From NCBI GenBank assembly GCA_010279815.1, contig QEOQ01000427.1, forward strand, positions 169,900 through 189,902: a DNA stretch of 20,003 nucleotides. Reading direction: 5' to 3'. Source of the DNA: Brachionus plicatilis (taxonomy: Eukaryota; Rotifera; Eurotatoria; Ploima; Brachionidae). The first letter of the stretch is position 1, and every line of letters starts with the position of its first letter. The notes under the pieces are model-generated. The model worked only from the letters and a program-made list of their open reading frames with translations. It had not been told where the DNA came from and made no database searches. Positions 7,101-14,639 of the stretch are shown here, piece after piece. The position numbers were made by a program, and so were the translations under genes.

Positions 7101-8012
7101 TTCAAAATGAAACAGCCTTGCTAAAACATGCTTTAAAATGTAACTCTAATAAATTTAATAAAGCATAAAAAAAATAATTTAAATTATTTTTGCTAGTTCC
7201 AAAAATAAGGGCCCTTGTTTACCAAACATACTCAAAGCACAGTTTGGAAAACGAAGATTTAATTCACAGAGTATTGATGGAATTCAACGAAAGCCGAAAA
7301 TCCATTTCCTTTCCTTACAAGTAATTTTGGTCAAATTTTTTTCCAAGCTATTTAAATTTTTTCTTAGACTTAGTCCACCAGTAATTGCCTTGACTGCTGA
7401 TGACATTCAAAATGACGAAGTGGTTAAAAATCACAAATTCCTTCAGTTCATACCATCGAACCGAATGAATGGCTCATTCATAGGTCTTTTGACCAGAGAT
7501 GTAAGCTGCTGAATCTAATTTGAAGCTGATTAATTTTTGTTTTTTAGAGAGATAATGAAATGAGCAAGGAGATGCGCCGAGCCGAGGGAAGTTTGAGCGC
7601 CAAAAAGGTCAAAAAAGCTCAACCAGCTACTTTCGAGGAGAAAAATTTTCTCAAACCCTTATCACCGAAAAAATTGACCCGACGCAAAACTACAGGTCTA
7701 AAGAAACTGTCTGCATCTGAGAAATTCACGTCATTAGAAGAAGAGATTAAACAATTACAAATTAGAAACAAACTGGACTTGCCAATGCGCTCTATTAACC
7801 CGATACTTGGCGATGCAAAATCAAAAACTCTCAGCACCAAGTCCAAGTCGTCAATTAACTTACCAGGCAATTTTGATCTAAATTTTGACTTTAACTCAAA
7901 GCTATCTTTAATTGGTCGACTTGACTCTAAAAATAATATTGGCAATTATATGCTTCCCAAACGATCATCGACACCAGAGCCTGAGCTTGACAAAAAAAAT
8001 GCCAACAAGTAA
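3482..8012 (+). CDS. NSUN7: NSUN7-like RNA m5C methyltransferase-family protein, partial (N-terminal exons missing), short isoform
   Basis: Seen: exons 3482-4175, 4224-4367, 7038-7139, 7197-7320, 7368-7500 and 7548-8012 join with phases 1,1,1,2,0 into one 553-codon frame plus stop TAA (8010-8012). All introns are GT...AG. Family knowledge: NSUN proteins are SAM-dependent RNA m5C methyltransferases using a motif IV Cys (PC) and a motif VI nucleophile Cys (TC). The product follows vertebrate NSUN7 as I remember it: QDKSSCLAPYSV (about residue 160), a degenerate SAM loop ANLSGGLVG (184-192), INAPCSKSALMNPMEF (motif IV, Cys262), LLKHALKFPKIRALVYQTYS (motif VI, 324-326), LSPPVIAL and NGSFIGLLTRD. 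The tail (400-553) is Lys/Ser-rich and probably disordered. Odd: motif VI is TYS, not TCS, and motif IV lacks its Gly. The first exon opens in phase 0 without a Met, so upstream exons exist but I cannot see them. Symbol by family resemblance; a diverged NSUN paralogue is the alternative. Confidence 0.85.
4224..4367 (+). CDS. NSUN7: NSUN7-like exon with motif IV (APCSK)
   Basis: This exon lies between a 48-nt intron (4176-4223, acceptor gtttag) and a weak donor G|gttttt at 4368. Joined in phase 1 it gives YVKLVKEDFMDLKSDDPKLENA, then VILINAPCSKSALMNPMEF and LFQEGE. The Cys in APCS (4313-4315) matches the motif IV Cys of NSUN enzymes. The following Gly of the usual PCSG is Lys here. The donor lacks a purine at +3, but it is fixed by phase: it joins to GAEGE-D at 7038 exactly where vertebrate NSUN7 continues E-D. 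Confidence 0.82.
4826..5026 (-). CDS. Possible coding fragment, unrecognised (66 codons)
   Basis: The - strand is open from ATG 5026 to the stop at 4826, and reads with protein-like composition: MWYPSLIKSFIKLTKD, ELYPYKDIGIF, KKSSGQGQIVSIYF. G+C is a little above the surroundings. It lies antisense inside an intron of the NSUN7-like gene. It may be a remnant of a mobile element or chance. I see no splice partners and no known motif. Confidence 0.2.
   Translation of the reverse strand: MWYPSLIKSFIKLTKDLFTKELYPYKDIGIFRKLKKSSGQGQIVSIYFKNFSMVKDLYLTNLKIIV
5696..6583 (+). CDS. Non-LTR retrotransposon reverse transcriptase, C-terminal part (5'-truncated)
   Basis: In frame from CAA at 5696: QGSVLGPALFIIFINDLP (RT motif preceding the catalytic box), then KLFADDCKIL, a FADD form of the YxDD catalytic box. 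Next come RERDLGIILTSNMKWHEQA, a thumb region KLITTYVRPHVEFATSVWNP, VMRRATKVL and RLRGDLIQQFKIAKG, ending in FKSKLDKTAT-stop at 6581-6583. This order and the RPH-EFA-SVWNP and RRLRGD phrases are typical of CR1/Rex1-like and Jockey-related retrotransposons. Endonuclease and N-terminal RT are absent, as expected from incomplete target-primed reverse transcription. The 296 codons have no frameshift or stop, and G+C is far above the host flanks, so the insertion is fairly young. It lies in the same orientation as the host gene. Confidence 0.9.
   Translation, partial: QGSVLGPALFIIFINDLPDTILNTCKLFADDCKILTKARNVDDCLRLQRDLEAVQKWCTDWLMNLNFSKCRIIHCGKRNSNFTYSLNEINGPSYPIEVTTRERDLGIILTSNMKWHEQATSSASKASQVLGILKKFFRTRNQSVWKKLITTYVRPHVEFATSVWNPYQQGDINVVKLVMRRATKVLGRLRDLNYVERCKKLGLTNLKARRLRGDLIQQFKIAKGIEHVEFATPTSISAPRGNRRARLRRELVKNCNQRHNFFCNQIVNDWNDLNDSINTAKSTNDFKSKLDKTAT
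6605..6691 (+). repeat. Retrotransposon 3' UTR hairpins and TAC tail
   Basis: GGGTG-TCGT-CACCC forms a perfect 5-bp hairpin at 6607-6620. A second stem pairs TCGCG (6622-6626) with CGCGA (6651-6655), with ATGCA/TGCAT inside. The tail ttactactaccactactact closes the element. In non-LTR elements such 3' structures are recognised by the element's own RT; here that is inferred from position. Confidence 0.6.
7038..7139 (+). CDS. NSUN7: NSUN7-like exon between motifs IV and VI
   Basis: Acceptor tttttcaaag (AG 7036-7037) and donor T|gtaact (7140) bound 102 nt. The exon reads D-VRFLRDYTIDVNNSKK, IKHCIQNETALLKHALK and then F across the splice. The stretch aligns residue for residue with the segment of vertebrate NSUN7 between motif IV and the Y-C-T-C-S motif. 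The frame also stays open upstream to 6985, but only the 7037 acceptor supplies the right phase. Confidence 0.8.
7197..7320 (+). CDS. NSUN7: NSUN7-like exon with altered motif VI (TYS)
   Basis: Acceptor tttttgctag and donor aa|gtaatt. It encodes PKIRALVYQTYSKHSLENED, LIHRVLMEFNESRK and SISFPYK. This is motif VI plus the following ENE helix of NSUN proteins. The nucleophile Cys of the family falls on the Tyr codon at 7229-7231. The 57-nt intron before it (7140-7196) and the 47-nt intron after it (7321-7367) are typical short introns. Confidence 0.83.
7368..7500 (+). CDS. NSUN7: NSUN7-like exon, end of methyltransferase domain
   Basis: Acceptor ttttttcttag (AG 7366-7367); donor gat|gtaagc (7501). 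It reads K-LSPPVIALTADDIQNDEV, VKNHKFLQFIPS and NRMNGSFIGLLTRD. LSPPV and NG-F-L-TR are the closing landmarks of the NSUN catalytic domain in vertebrate NSUN7. The exon ends in phase 0. A 47-nt intron (7501-7547) follows. Confidence 0.83.
7548..8012 (+). CDS. NSUN7: NSUN7-like exon: lysine-rich C-terminal tail, short-isoform stop
   Basis: Acceptor gttttttag (AG 7546-7547). It encodes RDNEMSKEMRRAEG, several KK/KR clusters (KKVKKAQ, SPKKLTRRKTTGLKK), then a Ser/Asn-rich stretch ending KKNANK and TAA at 8010-8012. There is no catalytic function in this part; it looks like a disordered basic tail, as in other NSUN7 proteins. The last codons overlap a good donor, aa|gtaaat at 8009, so the exon may be terminal or internal. 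Confidence 0.8.
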   Translation, partial: RDNEMSKEMRRAEGSLSAKKVKKAQPATFEEKNFLKPLSPKKLTRRKTTGLKKLSASEKFTSLEEEIKQLQIRNKLDLPMRSINPILGDAKSKTLSTKSKSSINLPGNFDLNFDFNSKLSLIGRLDSKNNIGNYMLPKRSSTPEPELDKKNANK

Positions 8013-8340
8013 ATTTTTCTTAATTCCTTTAAAAAGCACCAGAATTTGGCAACAGTATTTAAAGCGACCTTTTGAGTCATTTTTATTTATTTTTTTTTTT
8101 TTTTAAACCTTTTCTATTTTATTTTACGTTTATTTATTTATTAATAAAATTGAGTTTTTATGTTTTTAATTTTGTCTAGTTCCCATACCTTCACCTATCT
8201 ACCTTTTCCACTGAATAATGTTTTCTTTATATATTGTTGATGTTTTAAAAAAAACTTTAGTCATCCACTTTAAGTAATGAATGTTTGTAATTTACACTTT
8301 GTTGTGTTTAAATAATCTAAAATGAAATAAAATCTTGATT
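8013..8340 (+). terminator. 3' UTR with two AATAAA poly(A) signals (short NSUN7-like isoform)
   Basis: AATAAA occurs at 8143-8148 and 8326-8331 downstream of the stop at 8012, with T/GT-rich sequence around it (ttgttgtgtttaaa before the second). This supports transcript ends inside what would be an intron in the long form. AATAAA is frequent by chance in such AT-rich DNA, so the assignment rests on position. Confidence 0.4.
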
Positions 8341-8487
8341 TAAGTTTATAAATTTTTATTCTTTTAATAATGCAAGTTTAGTCAAAATGATTGTCAAGTT
8401 TATACGAAATTTTATTTCTAATAATTATGAAAATAAAATAAAATTTATTTCATGTGAAAATTAAAAGCTTTTATCTTAAATTATTTA

Positions 8488-8882
8488 CAGTGCTTAATAA
8501 ATACAATACAAATACCGTTTTTATGTAATTATACGTATTTTTTAGTAAGATAACATAATCTTACATCAAATTTAGTTCATAAAAAGATGTAATTTTACCA
8601 ATTCTGACGTAAAATTACGTAATATTTTGGAATAACTCAACAAATGCTTACATAGAAGAACAAGTTCGTTCGAGCTTTTTTTGGTGGGGATAAGTTCAAA
8701 TACGCACTTTTTCTTCAATGTAAGAATTTTCCAAAATAAAGCGTAAAATAACGTAATTTTACGACAGATTTAGTAAAATCAAATTTTTACGAACTACATT
8801 TGAAGTAAGATAATGCAATCTTACCAGGTAATTAGTAAAATTATGTAAATTTTAATATTTGTATTGTATTTCTTAAGAACTG
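8488..8882. mobile_element. Tc1/mariner-type MITE, 395 bp, about 170-bp terminal inverted repeats, TA flanks
   Basis: The left arm (8488-8658) starts CAGTGCTTAATAAATACAAT. The reverse complement of the right arm (8713-8882) starts CAGTTCTTAAGAAATACAAT. Similarity continues through GTAAGATAAC/GTAAGATTGC, CGTAAAATTACGT and CTTACAT-GAAG to a 54-bp spacer. The element is bounded by TA on both sides (8486-8487 and 8883-8884). CAGT termini and TA duplication are hallmarks of Tc1/mariner elements. There is no transposase, so it is non-autonomous. By eye the arms are about three quarters identical, so it is not recent. Confidence 0.85.
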
Positions 8883-11017
8883 TATTAATATTCTTTTTCT
8901 ATTTTAACTAACTTATCTCATTCTAAATCTTTCCTTCTATTTTATTTTTGTTAATGAAAGTACTTTAATTTAAAACTTAACAGCATGAATTAGATGATTT
9001 GAGAGTTTTTTTATTTTTGTGGGAGAAACAGAAAAAGAATGAGTTTTTTTTGTGTAATATAAATTGACGTTGATTTAGTAAACTTAATCAGATATTTATA
9101 AAATAGTAATGAATCGCTCTTGAAAAAATTTTTTGCAATACCCATTATCAGTTTATGCAAAAAATTAATTTTTGGTTTTGATTTAATTTAGTTTTACATA
9201 CTCAAAGCAAAAAACTGATTTTGAGAATAGGAAAATTATTGCAAAATAATAAAATTTTGAGATTAAAATCGTTTATTATTTGTAAAAAATGTAATTGACT
9301 TTATTAAAATTCAAATTTAAAGACTTCATATTACATTTTAGAAATTTTCAAGATGATTATTTAACCAAATATTCAAAAAAAAATTTTAAATTTAACTCTG
9401 TTTTAATCTTGTTAAAAAGTTTAAGTTAAAGTTTGAAAATCCTTAGCACATTTTTTCATTATTACTACTACTCCTAATTAAAAAATTGATCTATAAAATT
9501 TTTGCAACCAAACGTTGAGAAACTCAGTAAAATTGAACAATAATTGTTTCTTTTTTAATTAAAGTAAAAGATAATAATAAATCCTCAGAATAAAATTGAT
9601 GTGTTGCACTTTTTTCATTTGAAATTAGATTTTTTATTTCTTTTTTAAATTAATTTTAAATTAATTAAAATAAATATCATTTTTGTTCTTTTTATTTAAA
9701 ATTTAATTTAGATTAAATTAAATTGCATCATTTTGCAATTTTTTTATGAGAATATTCCTATCTTTAAATTTAATTTTTGAAAAAATGAAATTTTTTTGTC
9801 CTGCAAATCATATCGCCATTAAAAAATTAATAAATCTTTTAAAAAAAATCTAAAATTATCCATTGATAAAAAAATGAGTAAATCAATAAACATTGATGCA
9901 TAAATACTTATAATTTTTATTTTTTTTTGGTATTCATATAAAATATAAAAATTTAAGAGTTAAATGTGCCTAATCTTTTTTATTTAATGCAAGAATTTAA
10001 TAAGAAATGAAAATAAAAGATGAGATACGAGTAAATAGATTCTTTAAAAAAATAACTCTTATTACTTATCATACTCATTTTATACACAAATGTAAATTTC
10101 AAAATTTGGCTATTGTATTCATCCATACAATTTTTTTTTGGGAATACTAAATTCTTTTTAAAAAAATAATTTTTTTCAGCTGACAATTAAAAAATATCAA
10201 CCAAATTATCAGCAAAAGAAGTAAAATATTCTAAAAAAATAATTTTTAATTTTAAGTTAATTTCAAAACTAATTTTATTTTCTATTTATAATACAAGAAT
10301 TAAAGGTCAAATTGTTAACCCAGCTTTTGAAGCTGCAATCAAATTTTTAACATTTTTAGCTTTAGATTTTTGTAAATATTTTTTTTTGTATCTGATTTTG
10401 ATTGAACCATAAAAGAATTTTATTTTTAAAATTAAAGTAAATAAATAACATTATTAAAAAATAGGGTTTAGTATTTTTCTAAAAATACTCTAATTATTAT
10501 ACTCACTTTTGAAATCATATTTTGAAAACATAATGGCAAATGTTAACGCAATTTAATTATTTTTATTAACATGTCTTTTTTAATAATTTAATTTATTTTT
10601 CTTGTTCTACTTTACTCGTAATTTTATCACGAAATCTTATGCACCTTTTTGCTTTAGTTATATCAAATTAGCACATATTAAATCTTCAGCCATTTATTAA
10701 TATCTAATAATTTGTTTTCTAATATTTCAAAATTTTTGCCAAATTAATAATGCTTCTAAAATGTATTTTATATTTTTTTTGCTCAATTTAATTTGATTTG
10801 TTTATCTCAGTTAATTATTTTAAATTTATAAATTTTGAAACAGGTTTATTTTTATTTAATTTCAAAGGTTAAAAAAGATAAAACCTAAGAAAAATTTTAT
10901 TAAAATCAATAAAGAACGTTCGTTTAAATCCAAGCAAATTACAACTTCGAGACCAGTAATCTCAAATATTTGCTTATTTAGATTCTTAAATTTAATTTTA
11001 TTTGAACAGGTTTTTAG

Positions 11018-11121
11018 ATATCAACAAACATCTCCGAAACAAGTCCGCCTCAAAAGCGATCCAGATAACTCGGCTTTGTTTGCCCCAACGCCAAATAATA
11101 GTGAATATCAAACAGTCAACG
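11018..11121 (+). CDS. Probable alternative penultimate exon of the NSUN7-like gene
   Basis: Seen: acceptor ggtttttag (AG 11016-11017) and consensus donor g|gtaagt at 11122. The reading frame set by the donor at 8009 (AA + A = Lys) gives YQQTSPKQVRLKSDPDNSAL, FAPTPNNSEYQTVN. Codon use is protein-like, with much higher G+C than the flanks. Phase matches on both sides. Inference: it extends the C-terminal tail across a 3,009-nt intron. It could instead be an exon of an independent gene. I recognise no domain. Confidence 0.6.
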
Positions 11122-11378
11122 GTAAGTATCTATCACTTTCTTTCAGCATCATTGTGGTAATTAAAGTGTACATTTTCCAAGAGCAAATAATTTCGTCTTA
11201 TTTCTTAAATTCCAAGTTAAAGTAAATACATTAAATACTTCCGTCGTCAAGACTCTAAGATTAAAGATTTATTTTAAGAGCTCAAATAAAGCCGGCAAAT
11301 TATTCATTTAAAGAAATTAAGTAAACTCAATTAATTTTTGGTCGCCAAAATCATATTTTTATTTATTTCTTTGCCAAG

Positions 11379-11440
11379 ATTTGAAATGCATCCGGGAAAA
11401 ATTGTCCGTCCACTCAATCAAAGTATTCAACATCGAATGA
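11379..11440 (+). CDS. Probable alternative terminal exon of the NSUN7-like gene
   Basis: Acceptor atttctttgccaag (AG 11377-11378). Phase from the 11121 donor (G + AT = Asp) reads D-LKCIREKLSVHSIKVFNIE and stops at TGA 11438-11440. Intron 11122-11378 is 257 nt. An AATAAA lies at 11716-11721. Joined with the preceding exons the long form is 607 codons plus stop. A 40-codon ATG frame (11386-11508) overlaps in another register and I consider it a shadow. Evidence is phase agreement and composition only. Confidence 0.5.
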
Positions 11441-13300
11441 ATAGTAAACATCAATACTATGTTTATGGATCCAAGGAAATTAATGTTCAAAACAGGACGA
11501 AATATTAAAATTGTCTCAAAAGCTGTTAATAACTAATCAAACATGTTTTTATAAAATTAATATAGTATATAAAAATAGCTTTTTAAAAAGCCGATTTGTG
11601 AGTTTATTAATAACAAGACCCGTGAAAAACTTAATTTTAACACTTTGTAAAGACTTTTTGATACAATCGGAGAGAACACTTGAAATATTTGCTTCATCTT
11701 AAAAGATAAACATATAATAAACTAAATTTTTTTTTTCTATCATTCGTTTCATTTTTAATTTTATCTATTCTAAATTAAAATCTGAAAATAATATTTCAAC
11801 TAGAACAAATTAAAATTAAAAAAATCCAAAAATAAAAAATAATATTATATTTCAAATTATTCTTATTCAATTATTATGTTTAAACTGTTTTTAAAAGATT
11901 AAAATATTACAAAAGCACTTACTCATTTTAACATGAAATTTAAAAAAAATGAAATTAAAAGAGTAGCACAATTGAAATAAATTTAATTAATTTCTAATTT
12001 TCATGTTCACACTTTAAAAACAAATGAATTAAATTAATTAATTGCAAAACGTGATTTTTGGAAATTTTTTGAATGAATTTTGAAAAGTAAAAATTCACTA
12101 ATTTGATTAATTATTATACAAAAAATTAGTATTAATTTTTACAAAAATAATTTTATAAATAAAATTTAAATTTATTTGATGATATTTTAAATTACTAAAT
12201 ATTTAATTACTTTAATTAATTCAATATTCATTAAATAGTCTGAATTATTTCAAATAAAACTTCCAAAAAGTTAAATTTTACGAGGCATTTAATTTGATTT
12301 CCAGCTTTGTCCGAATGGCTTACGCATTTTTTTAAACCCTATTGTTAAAAAGCTATCATATGTGTATAAAAAAGACCAGTTTAAAAAATATGAGTTCAAA
12401 ATTTAAGTAAAATAATTAATTTTATGAAATTTGATTTTAAAGTTTAAAAGTTTAAAGGCATCGTAAGGTGTCTCGAATCTTTTGAGATGGCAGTCTGAAT
12501 TTACAAGTTTAATTAATTTATTTTAAGATTTCGTATTTTAATAGCGATTAATTTTTTAATGCTTGCGTTGCCATCCATTCGTTAATATTGTAATAATCTC
12601 AAAAAGCTTTAATGAAAATTTATATATTTAGATACAATTTTTAACCCTCTCTCTTTATTCTTAGATTATCCCTGCTAGGATCCCTCATGGATTTTAATTT
12701 AGTTGTAAGTTACATTCACAAGTTTGATATTTATTAAATAATTTCAATTAAAACACTTAAATGAGACTATTTCTTAAGTGTTTCAGATCTGTAATGTAAA
12801 GTCTGGTCAGAAGTTTTTCAAAATCAAATTTTCATAATTACTCAACTAATATATTATCTCTTCACAGCACTCTCTCCAAATCAGATATGTCTATATATGT
12901 ATAACATTAGGTAACAGCTAACTCAAAGTGCGGTCTGACTAAATATTTATAAGAGTAACATGGTTTTCTTTCAAGAAAATTTTTAGTTTTTCATAATGTT
13001 TCCAAATATGTGGTTTGTTCTGACTGCTCGTAAGATTTTCTTAGCGTTCCAATAGTTTGCATACAAACGCTTCAGTCTTAATATAAAAATTTAATTTTTT
13101 TACAAAGAAAACCCGTAACAGGTCCCTAATTAACATTAAACCAATTTGATATAAAAAAGTCTCATTTTTGTGTACGGTCAGAAATAAATTAATAAATTAA
13201 TTAATTTGTTCTTTTTAAACTTCTTTTATTTAATGTCTATTCTTCTAAATTTTATTCTAAAATAATTTAAACAAGAAGATCCAATTTATTTTAACTGTTA
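11441..13300. other. Intergenic AT-rich sequence
   Basis: No supported gene. AATAAA at 11716-11721 may serve the long NSUN7-like isoform. Slightly less AT-rich patches at 12460-12500 and 12640-12960 have no sustained open frame. Similar GGTCAGA/GGTCTGAC words recur at about 12804, 12931, 13017 and 13176, which may be decayed repeat copies. Confidence 0.4.
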
Positions 13301-13305
13301 AGGCC

Positions 13306-13935
13306 CAAGAGGTCTTAAAAACTATTTTTCAACATTAAAAATGAATGAAAGAAAATATTTTATGGTTATTTTTTAACCTTTTTTTCTATAATTTTATGTC
13401 ATTAATAAAATAAAATTAAAAAATTAATAAATACATGCAACATAGTGAAAAAATTTTAGAGACAAAACTATTTTAAGCCATTTAGACCCCAGAAGTCTTT
13501 AAAATTTATATTTACTTTAAATAAAATAGAGTTTTTATGGCTACTTTTTATCTTTTATTGTAAATTCTATGTTATTATGAATATTAAAATAATTAATTAA
13601 CTTAAATATATTAAAAATTATTTTATCTAAGGATATAACTATTGAAAAACATTACAACATTTTTGACAAGTCTAAAAAATTTTATGTATCGTTTTTTTGT
13701 TGTTTAATTGTTAATATAATTAAATCTTTTTAACAAAATAAATTAATTTTTGGTTATTAAATTAAGGACAAAAAAATTAATCGATTTTTTTTGGGTTTTT
13801 TTTTTGCTTAACTTTTAGTAGTGAAAAAAGTCTAAAAAACTTTTATGGTCTTCTAATGTTAATCAACTAAAAACAATAAAAAAAAATAAAGAATATTCCT
13901 AGTTCTAAGTAATTAAATTTATCAAAAAGTCTTAA
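13306..13935. repeat. Degenerate tandem repeat series, about 160-185 bp spacing
   Basis: A word close to AAGTCTTAAAA/AAGTCTAAAAAA recurs at about 13310, 13494, 13669 and 13829, and at 13928. Each of the first four is followed by a TTTTATG(G) word. Spacings are about 183, 175, 160 and 99 bp. The flanking AT-rich text aligns loosely. Low complexity makes this a weak call. Confidence 0.3.
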
Positions 13936-14262
13936 AATTTTAATTCGATATAAGAAGCAGCGTTTCATGACAGGCTGTGTCAAAGATTTTTTCAATAAAA
14001 TGTCTAATTTAGAGAGAGCGTCTTTTAGATTAACTGAACAGGATTATTTGTATTTAAAATTTTTTTTTAATTTAGTGTCCAAAAAGTGCATAGTCACCCG
14101 GACGGTTTTTTGTTTTTTTTTTTAATATTTTATTACAAGTAAATATCTTCTGTTTGAAAAATTTTAAATAATTAATGGTTAAAATGAAGTTAAACCAATT
14201 GTACAACACTTAAAAAAACACATAGTGAATTTTTGCAGAATTAATTTTTCCTAAAAGCTCAT

Positions 14263-14426
14263 AATTGCTTCTGTAAATTATTTCCAATGTATTCGTTAAA
14301 TATATTGCCAAATTCTAGTTTCTGCAAAGTATTCCAAAAAATACATACACATTCTTATTATTTGCAGAAGCTAGATTTAGGTGATACACTAAGTGAATAC
14401 ATTGGAAACAATTCACAGAATCAATT
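14263..14426. repeat. Foldback element: about 71-bp inverted arms, 21-bp loop
   Basis: The left arm 14263-14333 and the reverse complement of 14355-14426 match at roughly three quarters of positions. Shared blocks are AATTG-TTCTGT-AATT, TTTCCAATGTATTC, AAATCTAG or AATTCTAG, and TTCTGCAAA. An RNA copy would fold into a long imperfect hairpin of pre-miRNA-like or MITE-like form. No TSD found by eye. Confidence 0.7.
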
Positions 14427-14581
14427 TTGGAATTTTTTGTAAAAAAAATTTTTTTATTGATGTTCCAAATTTCAAAATGCTTATATAAAAAAATAAAAAA
14501 TTCAAAATTAAAAATCTTGAAAATTTTTCTTTTGATTTAGTTTATTTAATAAACATGTGGTTGTGAATTTTTCAAGATTAA

Positions 14582-14632
14582 TTCTCAAATTTTGAGAAAT
14601 GTTCAAGAGCTCCCGTTTTGAAATCAAAACGG
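14582..14632. repeat. Two adjacent small inverted repeats
   Basis: TTCTCAAA-T-TTTGAGAA (14582-14598) is a perfect 8-bp palindrome with one central base. CCGTTTTGA-AA-TCAAAACGG (14613-14632) is a perfect 9-bp one. They sit at the edge of a less AT-rich block (14600-14960). Role unknown. Confidence 0.45.
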
Positions 14633-14639
14633 CGTAAAG

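Larger units (their letters stand above)
8009..11017 (+). other. Long candidate intron / 3' flank of NSUN7-like gene
   Basis: Donor aa|gtaaat at 8009 and acceptor ggtttttag at 11017 define a 3,009-nt intron if the long isoform exists; otherwise this is the 3' UTR and intergenic DNA. It contains the MITE at 8488-8882. A weaker inverted repeat lies at 9130-9260, built on TTTTGCAATA and TCAGTTT-TGC, and a TAC-rich scrap at 9464-9475. I see no other coding or RNA gene; 8890-11000 is AT-rich low-complexity sequence. Confidence 0.55.

Noticed and set aside
7619..7945. 108-codon - strand frame
   Set aside because: Antisense to the lysine-rich NSUN7-like exon 7548-8012.
11010..11121. Earlier acceptor at 11009 giving a VFRYQQ start or the alternative FLDINKHLRN frame
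   Set aside because: The acceptor at 11017 gives the frame with better composition and matches the phase of the 8009 donor. The FLDINK frame would run into an immediate stop at the next exon.
11386..11508. ATG frame of 40 codons (MHPGKIVRPLNQ...)
   Set aside because: It overlaps the candidate terminal exon in another register. The exon reading is favoured because its phase matches the upstream GTAAGT donor, although this is not certain.
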